64,000 bases of DNA from Anaeramoeba flamelloides (taxonomy: Eukaryota; Metamonada; Anaeramoebidae). The notes under the pieces were generated by a model that was not told the origin of the DNA, ran no database searches, and saw only the letters and a program-made list of their open reading frames with translations. Made by a program: the position numbers and the translations under genes. Location: contig JANTQA010000012.1 of assembly GCA_027625915.1 (NCBI GenBank), forward strand, positions 16,640,501 to 16,704,500, given 5' to 3'. How positions within the stretch are numbered: position 1 is the stretch's first letter; each line of letters begins with the position of its first letter. This document shows, piece by piece, positions 1 to 12,643 of this stretch.

Positions 1-620
1 CAATTACCAAAAACAGAAAAAAATTCAAATAAAACAGATAAAGGTCCTCAAAATTTACAAGATAAAACAAAAGAAACTGCAAAAAAAACCCAGGAATTCA
101 CAAAGAAACCAGATAAATTAATTAAGCCCAAAACAAAATCAAAAACAAAACCAACAACAGAACCAAGAAAAGAACCAAAAAAAGAACCTAAAAAAGAACA
201 TAAAAAAGAACCTAAAAAAGAACATAAAAAAAAAACAGAACAATTACCAAAGTCTAAAAAAATTAAAAAAAAAACAGAGCAATTACCAAAAACAGAAAAA
301 AAACTTAATAAAACAGATAAAGGACCTGAAATTTCCCAAGATAAAACAAAAGAAACTGCAAAAAAAACCCAAGAATCCACAAAGAAACCAGATAAATTAA
401 TTAAGCCCAAAACAGAATCAAAAACAAAACCAAAAACAGAACCAAAAACAGAACCAAGAAAAGAACCCAAACAAGAAACAATAAAAACAAACGAACCAGA
501 ACAATTACCAAAGTCTAAAAAAATTAAAAAAAAAACAGAGAAATCACCAAAAACAGAAAAAAAACTTAATAAAACAGATAAAGGAACTGAAATTTCCCAA
601 GATAAAATAAACCCGATAGA
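1..620 (+). repeat. In-frame tandem repeats of about 90 residues, Lys/Pro/Thr/Glu-rich
   Basis: Three copies of a 260-280 bp unit lie in the first RhoGEF exon. They begin near 1, 280 and 541, each with a version of QLPKTEKKLNKTDKG. The first two copies then share QDKTKETAKKTQESTKKPDK; the third breaks off after about 80 bases. Smaller KKEPKKEH and KTEPKTEP repeats sit inside. This is probably a disordered linker ahead of the DH domain. The long frame on the opposite strand here is its shadow. Confidence 0.8.
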
Positions 621-3600
621 AACGGAAACAAAACCTGTAAACGTTAAAAAAGAAACACAGGAAGCCAATAAACCTGAGATTAATCCAGAAAAAGAGCCAA
701 TTGAAAGCCAAGAAGAGAAAAGAAAAAACCGAAGAAAAAAAATAGCAGAGGAAATTTATAGTTCAGAAGAAACTTATGTCACTTCACTTAAAACTATGAT
801 TGGAATTTATTTAAATCCAATGAAAAACCATCTAAAACAAAAACAGATCAGATATATTTTTTCAGAAATTGATTCAATTATTAATTTTAACGAACTTTTA
901 TTAGAGGAAATCAAACCAAGATGCACAAATTGGAATGAAAAAACCTTCATTGGCGATATTTTTTTAAAATTAATTTCAGATTTAAAAATATATACCGATT
1001 ATATTAATAATTATAACACAGCTATACAAACACTATCCAGATTGACTTCAAAAAAAAAAGATTTGGCAAAGTTATTAGATAACCAATCAAGATTACCAAT
1101 TGCAAAGGGTTTAAAATTAACATTTTTTTTAATTATGCCAATACAGCGTATACCAAGGTATATTTTTATTTTTTTTTTTTTTAATTTTATAATTTGAAAT
1201 TATTCACAAGTTCTAAATCAAAAAATGAGAGAATAAATAAATATATATATATATATATATATACAGACATGAACACAAAACAAGAGAACATTGTTTAAAA
1301 AATTTACAGAGTTTATATTTTCGTTATTAAAAATGACAAAGAATTTCTGTAAAAGGCAAATTAAAGATATCTTCTCAAAAACTCTTTTTTATATCACTTT
1401 TTTTCATAAAAACTTTATTTCAACAAAGGTGATCCAATAAAATTTTCAAATATCAATTATTTTTTATAATTGATCTTTGAAGAACAAATAAAAAAAATAA
1501 GGAGAATAATACACACATTTGAGAATAGTTGATATCTGTATGAAGCAAATCTAATCAATCGAAACTAAAATTCAAAATTTTCCACTCATTTAAAACAGTT
1601 CAAAGAATCACAGAAATACAATTTTATTCGAATTGGAAATAATTTTTAATTTTTGAAAAATATGAAAATCATTGGTAAATTTTTAAAAATGCGATTATTT
1701 GCGAGAAAAACAATTTTTTTTTATTTTGTGTCTTATCGGATTTCTAAACTTACAAAATGTTGACATGTGTGTTGATAGTTTGTTATGTATATCAAAAAAA
1801 AAAAAATTGTTCCAATAGAATAAAAAATATGAATTGGTCAAAAATGACAATTTTTACCCAAATATACAAATTTCGAAATTTTCAAAATTTGCGAATATTT
1901 GCGATTTATTTAACATTTTATTTAACATTTTATAGGGATGTGTTAGGTAGGATTAGTATATTTTAGTTGAGTGACCTACGCCACCACACTCGTTCCTAAC
2001 TTACTCAACACATCCTACTAACCCTATCTAAACTAACCTACAAACCATACACAATTCTAACACTCTCTAACGTACCCTACCTACCCTACCTACCCTACCA
2101 TACCTACCCATATAAAATGTTAAATAAAATGTTAAATAAAATGTTAAATAAAAATGAAAATGTTAAATAAAATGTTAAATAAATCGCAAATATTCGCAAA
2201 TTTTGAAAATTTCGAAATTTGTATATTTGGGTAAAAATTGTCATTTTTGACCAATTCATATTTTTTATTCTATTGGACAAATTTTTTTTTTTTGATATAC
2301 ACAACAAACTATCAGCACATATGTCAACGTTTTGTAAGTTTAGACCCGATTCCAGATACAAATTAAAAAATTATTATTTTTCTCGCAAATAATCGCATCG
2401 CAAATAATCGCAATTTTGGTATATTCCCAAATCATTTTTCCATCTTTTCTGTTTTTATTCCCATTTCATTTTTTGAATTACCTAATCTGTTTAGTTCGAT
2501 CAATAATTTTTTTCATATGATTGATATTATGTTAAAATTGAATTCTTTTAAATAGAAGAACTCAAATATAATTAGTTGATGGTATCTAGCCATTTGATGG
2601 ATCAATAATTGTTAATAGAATTTAAACAAATTTACCAATGAATATTTTTGTTTTGCTATCTCCAAAATTTTTACCACACCCTTGATTTATTCGTATTGAT
2701 AATTATTTATTTTTCTTTATTATTAGTTTTATAATTTATATACAAGTGTTAACATTTCAATTAGTGAATCGTTCTAATTTGGTATTTCTTCTAGAATTTA
2801 TTAATTAAGCTTTTTTTTAAAAAAATTGAATTTTAGTGTGTTAAAAATTTTGAATTGGAGTTTATTTCTTGTTTGTACAAAAGAATTCTTTCAAAAAAAA
2901 AAAATAATAATAAACTCTATTAATTAATATCTAAAAGTGATAATTCAGCTTATGCTTAAAAATTGGTGAATAAAATACTACTAAATTAAATAAATAAATA
3001 AATAAAAAATGGTAACAGTAAAAAAAAATAAAATTTTTTTCTTATCATTGAAGAGATGTGATTCAACAAAATTATATCCTTTTTCCTTTAGGTTTTTTTT
3101 AATTTGAGAAATAAACCGAAAATTTATTTAATTTTCCGTTCATTTCTGAACCCTGTAAAACCTAGGCACTTCACGTTAGGTTTTCCAGAATTTAAAAGAA
3201 TTGAGTAAAATCTTTAATTTTTCTCTAATTCTTTTGAATTATGGAAAAGTGTACTTAGTTTTTTTTTAATTCCAGAAATAAAACGAAAATTTCATTATTT
3301 TTCGTTTTATTTCAAAAATTAAAAAAAACCTAGGCACTCTACGGCACTTCCTGAAACTCAAAAATTGTATTTAAAGTTTTTTATCCATGTTATAATGTAA
3401 ACAAGATTATAACCCAGATGATATCTTTTCTTAAAAAAATGAAATGAAAAAAAAAATATTTCTAAAAAAAGACAAGAAAAAGAGAAAGAAAATCAAGAAA
3501 TGAAAGAGAGGAGTAGGATTTATTGGTAATGGTTAAGTTCTCAAGAGCTCTTAATCTGTTAAAGAGAGAGTTTTGAAGTGACTAAATTTGTGACTCCTAA

Positions 3601-4605
3601 TTCAAAGAGTAGTCAAAAGAACATTTTAATTACAGTCATTAGAAGTATTTTTAACTCAATTTAGTTTTTTGAAATTAAATGAAAGAAATTAAAAATAATC
3701 GAAAAAAAGTAAAAACTTCATTGAAAAGTTTTTTTTTGTACCCCAAGTCCCGAGTGTTGAATGATGTTGGTTGTTTCCTTTTATGTCGATTTTTTTTGGA
3801 TCGCCATCATAATTTGTTTAATAAAGAGATCTAAATATTTGAACAACTATAGATCAAATGAAATACAGTTACTTTATTCAGTTTTAATTTAGAACTTTAT
3901 AGATGGGTTGAATCTATAAAGTGCTGAGTTTTGAAGAATAAGAATTGGGTTTTCGAAATTATGTTTATTTTTTTTTTTTTTTTTATTATTATTATTTTTT
4001 TTACAAGTTTGCCAGTTTCCCAAATCTTGTTTTCACAAAATCCCAGTACAAAATACCGACTCAACAGCATAAACCCAATCCAAGTAACGGCTTGATAGAT
4101 TGTACGGAAAGTTCAATTCGGTTCACTTTGGTTGGTTTCAGATCGCATTTGTTGGATTCAGTTTTCTACAGTTTCATAATTCCAGTTCAATTCATTTTAG
4201 ATATGATCAGGAACAAGTTTGGTTAGGTTAGTCATGCCCAAGTCTACCAATTCCTATAATGATTTTTTATTCCTTTTGCCTCCCCCAAACACCTAAAAAA
4301 ACAAAAAGAGAAAGAGCACAAAAACTTAAAAAAGGTAAATTTAGAAAAGGTAAAAATTATATAAAATAAAAAATCAACTTATTCAAAAATACCAATCTGG
4401 GAAAAGGAGGAATATTTTCTTTAAAAAATAAGTTAAAAGAAAATACATAAAACTAATAAGATAAGAGAAAGGAATAAATAATAAAAAAAAACTATTTTTA
4501 AAATTTTAATTTTTATTTTTTATATAAAAAAATCATAAGTAATTTTATCTTTTAAAAAATTTGAAAAACAATATAAATAATGTAATTTATTATTCCCTAT
4601 CTATT

Positions 4606-4646
<41 letters not shown>

Positions 4647-7600
4647 TGTAATGCTTTTACAGGATATGGTAAAACATACAAATAAAAATCATCCAGATTA
4701 TGATAATTTAAAGCAATCATTAAACAAAGTACAAGAAATAGCAATTTATTGTAATGAAAAAAAAAGAGAAGCAGATCAAATGGCTGAAACATTTAAAATC
4801 GAAAGTAAAATTTCAGGTCTATCAAATATTGTCAATCCATCAAGAAGATTTTTAAGAGGGGGTGTTACCTATATCAAACCAAAAAATGGGAAAAAAATAA
4901 TAGAATGTTACCTTCATTTATTTAATGATTTATTAATTATATCAAAAAAAGCAAAAAAATTAAAGTTATTAAATATAATTGAACTCGATCTTGAAACGTA
5001 TATTTTAAATTCTCATCCATACATCATTGAAGATAATAGTCAGAATAATAATATTAATATTAATATTATTCAGAATAAAGGTAACAACAGTAACAATAAT
5101 AGCGACAATAGCGACAACAACGGTAGTAACGGTAATACCGCCACCACTGTCACTAACAGCAACAACAGCAACAATAAAAACGACGACGATAAAGACGATA
5201 ACAATGATCAAAATAAACCAACCCAATTATTTGGATTTACGATTCGTAGTTGGACATTTTTTAAAAAGGATAATGATTTTACATTTGGAACAACATTTTA
5301 TTTTGACTCAAAAATTGAAAAATTGGAATGGATAACGGCATTTGACCGTTTAAAAAATAATAGAATGGAAGACTTTAAAACAAGAACAACTAAAGAAATA
5401 AACAATCCCGAGTTATTAGCAAAAAATACTGAAATTGATTTTCTAAAAGAGAAACAATGGTCTATGGAAAAAATTCATCAAAAATCAAAAAAAGGTGGTT
5501 ATTTAATGAAGCATTCTCATACCAAAATTCAAAATATAAAACATTCATTTTTAGTTTTATTAAGAGACAATTTATTAATTTTTAAATATAATATGGTAAT
5601 TAATTTCTTATTATTTTTTTTTTTTTTTTTTCTTTCAAAAAACATCGTTTTCAAATAAGTTAAATTTTAAAAGTTTATTTTGCATTACAATTCAAGAAAT
5701 ATACATTTGAATAAATAATATTAAAAAACTCAAACTTGCATTTTCAAAAACCATTTTTGATGACAAGTTGATCCAAAAAAATTATGTTTGGATTTTTTCA
5801 ATAGAATAATGAATAACTATCACACAATGGCTATTTCAAGAATAATTTGGGAAATTTTCATTTATTGATTTTTCTAATCCTTACATTTTCTTATAAACAA
5901 AATTTTAAAAATTTAATATTTTGGACTATTTTTGGCGATTGATATCAAAAGAAAAGTTTTATACAATTAAAAAGAATTCATAAAATAATCTTCACCTAAA
6001 TCCATTCGATTGAACTTGATTTTACTTTTTTTTTTTTTTTTTCGGAATTAATTTAAAATAGGTTTACTTTTTAATTTTAAATATTTTCTTTTCAAAATTA
6101 AAATTTAAATTTCATAACTTGTTCTTACAATAGGTTCTTTATCTTTGAAATTATAATCCTAAACACCAAGATAATGAACCTTAGCTTACTTACTGAAAGC
6201 ACTTGGTAAAGCGAAAGTAATATCAGAAAACCAAAATAGGTATGCCTAGTCTTAGAATATTAAATATAATAAGACCAGAAATACTTCTTTTTTTTCTCAT
6301 TCAAAATTACTATACTCTTGTTATTTAGAAATTAATGGGATTGGTGGATAAAATTTTTATTTAATTCCTGCTTTTGTTTCGAAAATCTATTGATTATCAA
6401 AATCAAGCAAGAATTAAAAAAAAAATTAATGTTTTTTAAGGGTGTAAGTACATATTACCAAATTTTTAGTAACACCGTTTATGTGAAACTGAATTATTCA
6501 ATCATTTATTTAATCAAATACATTAATATTTTAAAAATATGGGAGAGTGGAATATATCCTCGTTTAATATATTTATATATCATATAAAAAAAATGAAATC
6601 AAAAAAAATGAAAAAATCAATCAATCAAAAACAAATAAAATAAAAATCATTTATTTCTTGATCTTATCTGTGAATTTTGATACAACTACTTCTTCTTGAC
6701 TTGGTTTTATTTTTAATTCTGAATGGGAAAACTTTTTATTGGAAAATTGTTTGATTAACAAATTACTTCAAATTTCTAAAGAATTTTCCGAAATGATATT
6801 AAAAATTCTATTTTCATTGAATTCATCTAATTCTAGTTTTGGTTCAGAAAATAGGATATTTTTTGAAATATATTCTTTAGAAATAAAGATTTATTGGACA
6901 AATTCGTTTGATTTTATAATTATTTATTTTTTAGTAAATTGAAAAACTCAAAATAATTCTGAATAAATGATTGAAATTTTTTCAATTTTTTCTCAATTTC
7001 TTTCTTTTTATTTGGGTTGAATATTTTGATAGCTGTTGTTTTTTGATTTTGAGAATTTAACTCCTTTTCTTTAATTTTTGAAACAGTATACTTTGTTTTG
7101 GCTTGGTTTGATAAAAATATTTGAAAAAAGAATTTTGAAAGCAAATTTGTAAAAAAATATTTGGTTAAATAATAATAAAAAGTAATGGGGTGAGACGTAC
7201 AAAAAGTAATGACTTGTTTGGGTTCATTCAAATTAAGAAGATAAAGAAAACAAATCTTCTAAAACAGAAATTGGTTGGATTTTTTTTTTCATTTTTGATT
7301 TCAACAAATTTATCTAGAAAGGTGATCTTTCTTGTTTACTCTTCTAAAAGAAAATATTTGTTTCAAATACACACCAACTCAGTTCTCTTTTTTTGGTTTA
7401 CTATAGGATTAATTTCAAGGATCCCCATAAACACATAACTCCGATCCAAAACCTAATTTAAGAAAAATTAAAAATTTAATCAAAAAAAAATGTTCAAAAA
7501 ATTGAAAAATGAAAGATTCAACTCTGATTTACTTTGGGTTCGTTTTCTTTTTCACAAATAGAGCAGTGAATGGTATTTTGGTTCCAAAGTTTCAATATCC

Positions 7601-10600
7601 CATGACAATCAAAAAATATCATTTTTCAGTAATGTTGTTGTAATTAAAATTTTTCAAAATGGTTAAATGTGCCTACTTCCTTATATGAAAAAAAGTTTAT
7701 TTTCTTATTAAAGCAGTTGTATTTTGTTTTTATTTGACAAATCTAAATTGATTAAATTTTCTTATTATTTGCTTTAGGGTTTTTTTAAAAAAAAATCTGT
7801 AAAAGGAAGTTATAATATTTTCTCTATTTATGTGAGGAAAATAAAAGGAGAAAACGATTATTGTCTTAAAAGATTAGCGTCACCCATCATAGATTTGTTT
7901 AAAATTAAAATGTACTGTAATTTGGTGTAAATGATATTGGTGCTATATAATTCAAATGACTCTAAAAAAAATCTATTAGAAATATTATTACACAATAAAT
8001 TGTTGGTTTTTTTACTCAGGATCACAATTACAAATTTTCATTTTGTAAATTTTTTTAAAATTAATCTTATCAAATCTATAAATTGAAACCAAAATAATAA
8101 TACGATCCTAGTATTTAAACAATTAATATTTTAGAACTTGTAAAAGTAACAATTTTCTCATTTTTTTAATTTCAAAGTTTTACTCAATAAGAATCATCCA
8201 ACATAAAACCCCAAAGAATGATGATTTTTGTATCCTTCTTATCAAGCTAATTGTTTTTATTTTCAATATATTTCCAAAATGTGAAAATAATTTGTCAACT
8301 CAAAATAATATCTTTGTTAATTATTTAATTTTTAAAAAAAAATGCGAATTTTTAGTCAACTAATCTACATTTCGCGACAAATTGGGGAAAGGAAATTTTC
8401 AACTTTTGGAGTCTGAATATTGATGTTTCATCCTTTAAATTTATCGCGAAATTCCTATTTTTCCTGAAATTGTTGGATTTTTTTCCTAATACAAGGATCT
8501 TTTTTGAATTTATAAGATTGACTTTTAGTACTAGAGATTATCAGCAATATTAGAATGAACACAACAAATCGATAAATTAATGAATGATTTATCTTTTTAC
8601 GATAATGTAAATTATCATCAATATGTGCTTTTTGCTGATAATCTGAAATATTTCTGATAATATTAAAAACTCATGATAATTGGACAAATTCCCGATAATC
8701 AAAAAAAAAAAAAAAAAGATGTAATAAATTGAAGAATATAATTTTAGTTTTAATTAATGCTTAAAAAAATGTGTTAAAAGTCAATAAACATTAAAACAAT
8801 CTGTAAAATAATGTAACTGATGTTTGGTATTAGTTTAGATATTTTGAAACAGAATAAAATTATAGAAAAAAATTTTGATTTGGCAATAATATTTTCAGGA
8901 ATAATTATTAATGTCGTGAAAACTATTTTAATTCGTGATAAAATCAGAAATGAACGATATTGGTCCCAACTCCAGATAATCTTATTTTCTCACTAAAAAA
9001 TTATTGTTGTGAATTTCCCTAATGAAAAAAAGAAAAAAAAAAAATTAGAAAGAAAAACAAAACAAAAATTTTAAGAAATTAGAAAAAATGATTCTGATCC
9101 CAAAAAATTGTCATTAATTTTTTAATCAAATAAACTCCTAAAACCCCACTACCAATAACATTATAAAGCGAGCCAACATTTTTGAAAAATAGTTTAGTTT
9201 CCTTTCTTTGAAACTATTTTTTCTTCAATATATTTCCAAAATGTGAAAATAATTTCATAAAATAATCTATATTCGTTAATTATTAGATTTTTTTCACAAT
9301 ATTTAATTTTTTTTCACAAATGATCTACATTTTGAGACAAATTTATGATGAGATATTTTTCAACTTTGAACTCTGAATATTGAGGATTCAACCTTTAAAT
9401 TTGTCCCAAAATTCCTAATTTTCCTGAAATTGTTGGGTTTTTTACTAAGACAAGGTATCATTTTTAATTGACGAGAGCAACAAATATTACTATTTTATAA
9501 ATCGAATTTTTAGAGACATTTGAACCATGGAACATTAATATGATTTACATTAAATCACAAATATTTTAATTTTAAACGAATCTATGGTGACGATAATCCC
9601 TTAAAGAGGTTTTTTATTATTTTTATTCATTGACAAACTGATTTATTGTGTGAGATTCTCAAAAATATTCTGCCTAAAAATATTGTGGTTAGAGATTTTA
9701 AACTTTAAAAGAATTTTAGTGAAAATTTTAATTTGACTCTTTTCTGTTAAATTAAAAAAAAAAAAAAAAAAAAAAAAGATATGTGCTCACTACTACACTC
9801 AGATCACCTTTACAACACCCCCCCGATAACTATAGTTTTTTTAATTTTTTATCGTTAAAGTGCCAAATAATAATTATTAATCTTATGATCCTTATCAATT
9901 TCTCTTTCTTTTTTCGGATATATTTCAATAGGAAGAAGAAGAAACTTACATTTCTGATTTATCAAAAACAATCTTTTTAGGGACCTGTAGTGTGGTATTT
10001 AATCCTAATTATCAAAATGGGTTACAAATTTTAACACCAGATCGAATTTATTATTTTTCAAGTAAAAAATTGGAAAATACATTAAAATGGATCTGTGTAT
10101 TAAGAAAACAGACCTACCAGCTCTTGAATGCAAAATTGAAAGAAGAAAAAAAACTAAGGGGAATTGAAGAAATTAATACAGACGAAAAAACTTCTTCAAA
10201 AGAATTTGATAAGTTAACAATTAATGTTCATAATCTGAAAAATAGAGTAAGCGATTCACCAAAAACACGCTCAAAGAGAATGTCCTTGCGTATATTATCA
10301 AGTCCAATCAGTCCATTGAGGGAGAAAAAAAAAAATTTATTTGAAAATATCAAATTTGGAGACCAAGTTTTTAAAAAGGGGTATATACACAAACATTCCT
10401 CAAACATTTTTAAAGAATGGAAGCAGAGATACGCTGTGTTAAAAGCTAACCATTTACTCTTTTTCAATAATGAAAAAGAACAAGATTATCTTACAGAAGT
10501 AATTGATTTAGCCTTTTGTAAATTTGAAATTAGAGTCAACAATAAATTCATATTAGAAAAAAAATTTGCCTTTGACCTTGTTACAAGTGATCGTATTTAT

Positions 10601-11008
10601 ATTCTGAAATGCAAGACAAGAAATGGTTTATTCGAATGGATGGAAGCGATTCAGAATAGAATTAAATCTATTGAAGATTTAACACATCGGAATGTACAAC
10701 AAGAATTAATCAATATTTCAAACAGTGGGGAAAATGTCAAAAACGGGGAGAAGGGGGAGAATAAAGTGGAGGAGAGAGAAGAGAGGATGAAGGAGAGAAA
10801 GGGGAGAAAGGAAAGGAAGAAAGGCAAGGAAGATAGAAGGAAAAAGAGGAGGGGGAGGAAGGAGGAGAGAGAAGAGAGGAGGAAGGACGAGAGAGGAGGA
10901 AAGAGGAGAGAGGAGAGACAAGATAGGAGGAAAGAGAGGAGAGAAAGGAGGGAGAAGAAGGGAAACAAAAAGTTACTGGAAAAAAAGGTAAAAGAAGAAC
11001 AAGATTAA
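1..11008 (+). CDS. Rho guanine nucleotide exchange factor, DH domain with three PH domains (5' end outside window)
   Basis: Exons are 1-1157, 4644-5595 and 9932-11008; GT-AG junctions and phases agree, giving 1061 residues and a TAA stop. The frame is open from base 1, so the start lies upstream. Residues 1-240 are lysine-rich repeats. The DH domain (about 245-435) shows EEIYSSEETYVTSL and, across the first splice, MPIQRIPRYVMLLQDM, the conserved helix that contacts Rho GTPases. PH1 (455-626) carries a long Asn/Asp/Thr insert. PH2 (about 670-765) is split by intron 2. PH3 (about 850-952) starts GYIHKHSSNIFKEWKQRY. Residues 970-1048 are an almost pure Arg/Lys/Glu stretch that could form a single helix. 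Known role of the family: GDP-GTP exchange on Rho/Rac proteins, with PH domains placing it at membranes or regulating it. The target GTPase cannot be told. Exon joins are inferred from phase and domain continuity. Confidence 0.88.
1689..2398. mobile_element. Fold-back element with long arms and a C-rich loop
   Basis: The arms at 1689-1934 and 2111-2398 are inverted copies, from ATGCGATTATTTGCGAG outside to repeated AAATGTTAAAT units inside. The loop at 1935-2110 is rich in CTACC and CCTAC on the + strand and far less AT-rich than its surroundings. Matching short frames on both strands are a by-product of the arms, not genes. It is probably a non-autonomous fold-back or MITE-type DNA element; I could not identify a target duplication. 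Confidence 0.8.
4609..4640 (+). repeat. (CA)16 microsatellite beside a splice acceptor
   Basis: Sixteen uninterrupted CA units end three bases before exon 2 of the RhoGEF and are followed by TAG. They stand where a pyrimidine tract would normally be. Confidence 0.95.
6380..7560 (+). repeat. Dispersed repeat A, copy 1
   Basis: Matches 41870-43000 in the same orientation and 21610-22200 inverted. Landmarks include AAATATTTGTTTCAAATACA (near 7350 and 42800) and a CACCCCATTACTTTTTAT-type segment (near 7190, reversed, and 21995). Differences are spread throughout, so the copies are old. No coding capacity was recognised. Confidence 0.7.
8190..8480 (+). repeat. Dispersed repeat B, copy 1
   Basis: This segment and 9115-9450 are diverged direct copies sharing CAATATATTTCCAAAATGTG, a segment around TCTGAATATTGA, and TTTTCCTGAAATTGTTGG. 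They lie about 950 bp apart in the same intron. Confidence 0.7.
9115..9450 (+). repeat. Dispersed repeat B, copy 2
   Basis: Diverged direct copy of 8190-8480. Its first 80 bases also resemble 21360-21440 and 43550-43610, the end of repeat C, so repeats B and C may be parts of one longer family. Confidence 0.65.
10731..10965 (+). repeat. Purine-only coding tract
   Basis: About 235 bases of the last RhoGEF exon are almost entirely A and G on the + strand, made of GGAGAGA, GGAAGGA and GAGGAGG units. They encode Arg, Lys, Glu and Gly with AGG, GAG and GGG codons, unlike the AAA/GAA-biased remainder of the gene. This looks like expansion of a simple repeat in frame. Long frames on the other strand here are shadows. 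Confidence 0.85.
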
Positions 11009-12572
11009 ATTAAATTATTATTATTTTTTAAATTTTATACTTTAAAAAGTTAAAATAAGAAATTGAAAAATATTTTTATTATTATAAAAAAAAACACATG
11101 CTTAAAGTATTATTTTAACCAAGAATTTTAATGTTTTTTTTTTTTTTATTTTTAAAGGCATTGTTATTTCTAGTTTTTTTTTACAAGAACAACCAAAAAA
11201 ATAACAAAAATTTGGTATAGTTATTGTAAAAAAGTAATGAATTTTTTTTTTTTGATTAGGCCAGAATTTATCATTTTTAAATATTCTCATTTTATAGCGG
11301 TTTTATAAAAGTGAGGACTTTTTTAAACTTTTATCAAGCTTGCCATTTTAATAAAGTGGAAACTTTTTCAGAATTTAAAAATTTTTTCATATTTTCGATT
11401 TTAAGAAAGTTTGGGGTGAACCAACATTTTAACCGTGGTGAAGAGTTGGGGTGTGAGGGAATTCACTTTTTTCTAAAAAACTTTTTCACTTTATTGAAAC
11501 ACAAGACTTTAAAAAGTTTAAATTCTTACAAAATCTATTAAAAAACAAGTGAAAACTTTTTTAAAATGGATATACAGTTTTTTTAATATCTTTTTTTTTC
11601 AATTGTATACATGACTCTCAAGAATTTTATACTCCTAATAATAAGTCAGGAATTGTTTTAGTGTGTTTTTTTGTTTGAGTTTTTTGTGTTTATTTTCAAC
11701 AAAATAATCTCTTATTTTCCGTACCCTCAGATTCCAATTTGAAATCTTCGGTAAGAGCCCGAAAACAATGTTATAAAAAAATAGACTTTTTTGATATTTG
11801 TTATCAATGTTAAAGATCTCAACCTCTTTAAAAAGATGAGCTTATATGTTGAGATTGTTTTCAAACTTTTTATACAACTTTTTTTTTTTCAACAATTAGT
11901 TTACCTAATGGTAATTTAACTTTAAAAAGGATATATTAGTTTTCATTTTTGTTTTACAATTCTTCAGAATCTCTTTCCTAGTGGATTTTAAGTTCATGAA
12001 AATTAAGCAAAAATATATATAAAACAATAAAAAAGTACCAAACAATAGACAGAGATATCAAATATGAATATATTTCTTTGAAATTTATTTGTTTCGAAAG
12101 AAATACAATTTAAAAAAATATGTTCGATTTATTATATGAACACGAGTATTGATCTATGAAAAATGAAAACTCAGAGTTGGTAATGTAACTATTGATCAAT
12201 TTATCAAAGAATTGGCTTTGGGTTGAGTTTTATGAGTGCAATAAGATTTCTTGCTCCTTTTTTTATTTTTTTCTTGTTAATGTTTTTTTTGTTTTTGTTT
12301 GTTTAAAAAATAAAGGCTTGATGAAAAATATTTTTTATTTGTTATGGTTTTTAAAAAGACTAGGTGATTTTTTTGATCAACACAAAAACTATTTTGAGAG
12401 AACCAATTAGAATTTTATTTCAAAAAAAAAATATTGAAAGTTTTCTTTTATTAAAAAAGAAAAAGATTTTTTTTTTAGATCGTCATTGTTCCTGATCTAA
12501 AATTGTTTAGATTCAAGAGATCTTGATTTTTTCAAAAGTGATAGATAAAAGAAAAAAAAAATACATAAAAAA
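11009..12572. other. Intergenic, no gene seen
   Basis: AT-rich spacer between the RhoGEF stop and the tRNA-Gly gene. A weak hairpin pairs AATAAAGTGGAAACTTTTT near 11350 with AAAAACTTTTTCACTTTATT near 11476; the frame across it has no recognisable family. Confidence 0.7.
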
Positions 12573-12643
12573 TACACTGTCGGGGAATCGAACCCCGATC
12601 AAGACGATGGCAACGTCCCATTCTGCCATTGAACCAACAGTGT
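12573..12643 (-). tRNA. tRNA-Gly (anticodon GCC)
   Basis: The minus strand folds into a full cloverleaf: acceptor ACACTGT with ACAGTGT (7 of 7 pairs), D-stem GTTC with GAAT, anticodon stem GGACG with CGTCT, loop TTGCCAT with GCC at positions 34-36, T-stem CGGGG with CCCCG around TTCGATT, discriminator A. There is no intron and no encoded CCA. T runs just downstream on the minus strand suit Pol III termination. It should decode GGC and GGU. Confidence 0.96.

Larger units (their letters stand above)
1158..4643 (+). other. RhoGEF intron 1 (3486 bp)
   Basis: The donor is GTATAT and the acceptor TAG. The intron holds a (TA)n run at 1232-1262, a dispersed-repeat copy at 1375-1570 shared with 26030-26170 and 63310-63420, the fold-back element at 1689-2398, small palindromes around CCTAGGCACT at 3100-3350, a segment at 3700-3800 shared with 38100-38195, a less AT-rich patch at 4010-4240, a segment at 4245-4335 shared inverted with 28400-28500, and a (CA)16 tract against the acceptor. 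I see no convincing extra exon. Confidence 0.85.
5596..9931 (+). other. RhoGEF intron 2 (4336 bp)
   Basis: The donor is GTAATT followed by a long T run, and the acceptor is ATAG. Contents: a long dispersed-repeat copy (6380-7560), two direct copies of another repeat (8190-8480 and 9115-9450), and poly-A runs near 8701 and 9753. Short frames inside are AT-rich noise or repeat-derived. No conserved exon was seen. Confidence 0.8.

Noticed and set aside
48-668. 206-residue Phe/Ser/Val-rich frame on the minus strand
   Set aside because: Antisense shadow of the Lys-rich RhoGEF exon; AAA and GAA codons read as Phe and Phe/Ser on the other strand.
1757-2361. Two nearly identical ~65-85 residue frames on opposite strands
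   Set aside because: They are the two arms of the fold-back element, so the similarity reflects the inverted repeat, not a gene pair.
4561-4643. An ATG-less N-terminal extension of the frame upstream of RhoGEF exon 2
   Set aside because: It translates the CA microsatellite and intron; DH continuity across the splice shows the exon starts at 4644.
10651-10968. Leu/Ser/Pro-rich frames on the minus strand
   Set aside because: Shadows of the purine-only coding tract.
11311-11541. 76-residue frame on the plus strand
   Set aside because: No family resemblance, AT-driven composition, overlaps a weak hairpin, and no neighbouring exon fits.
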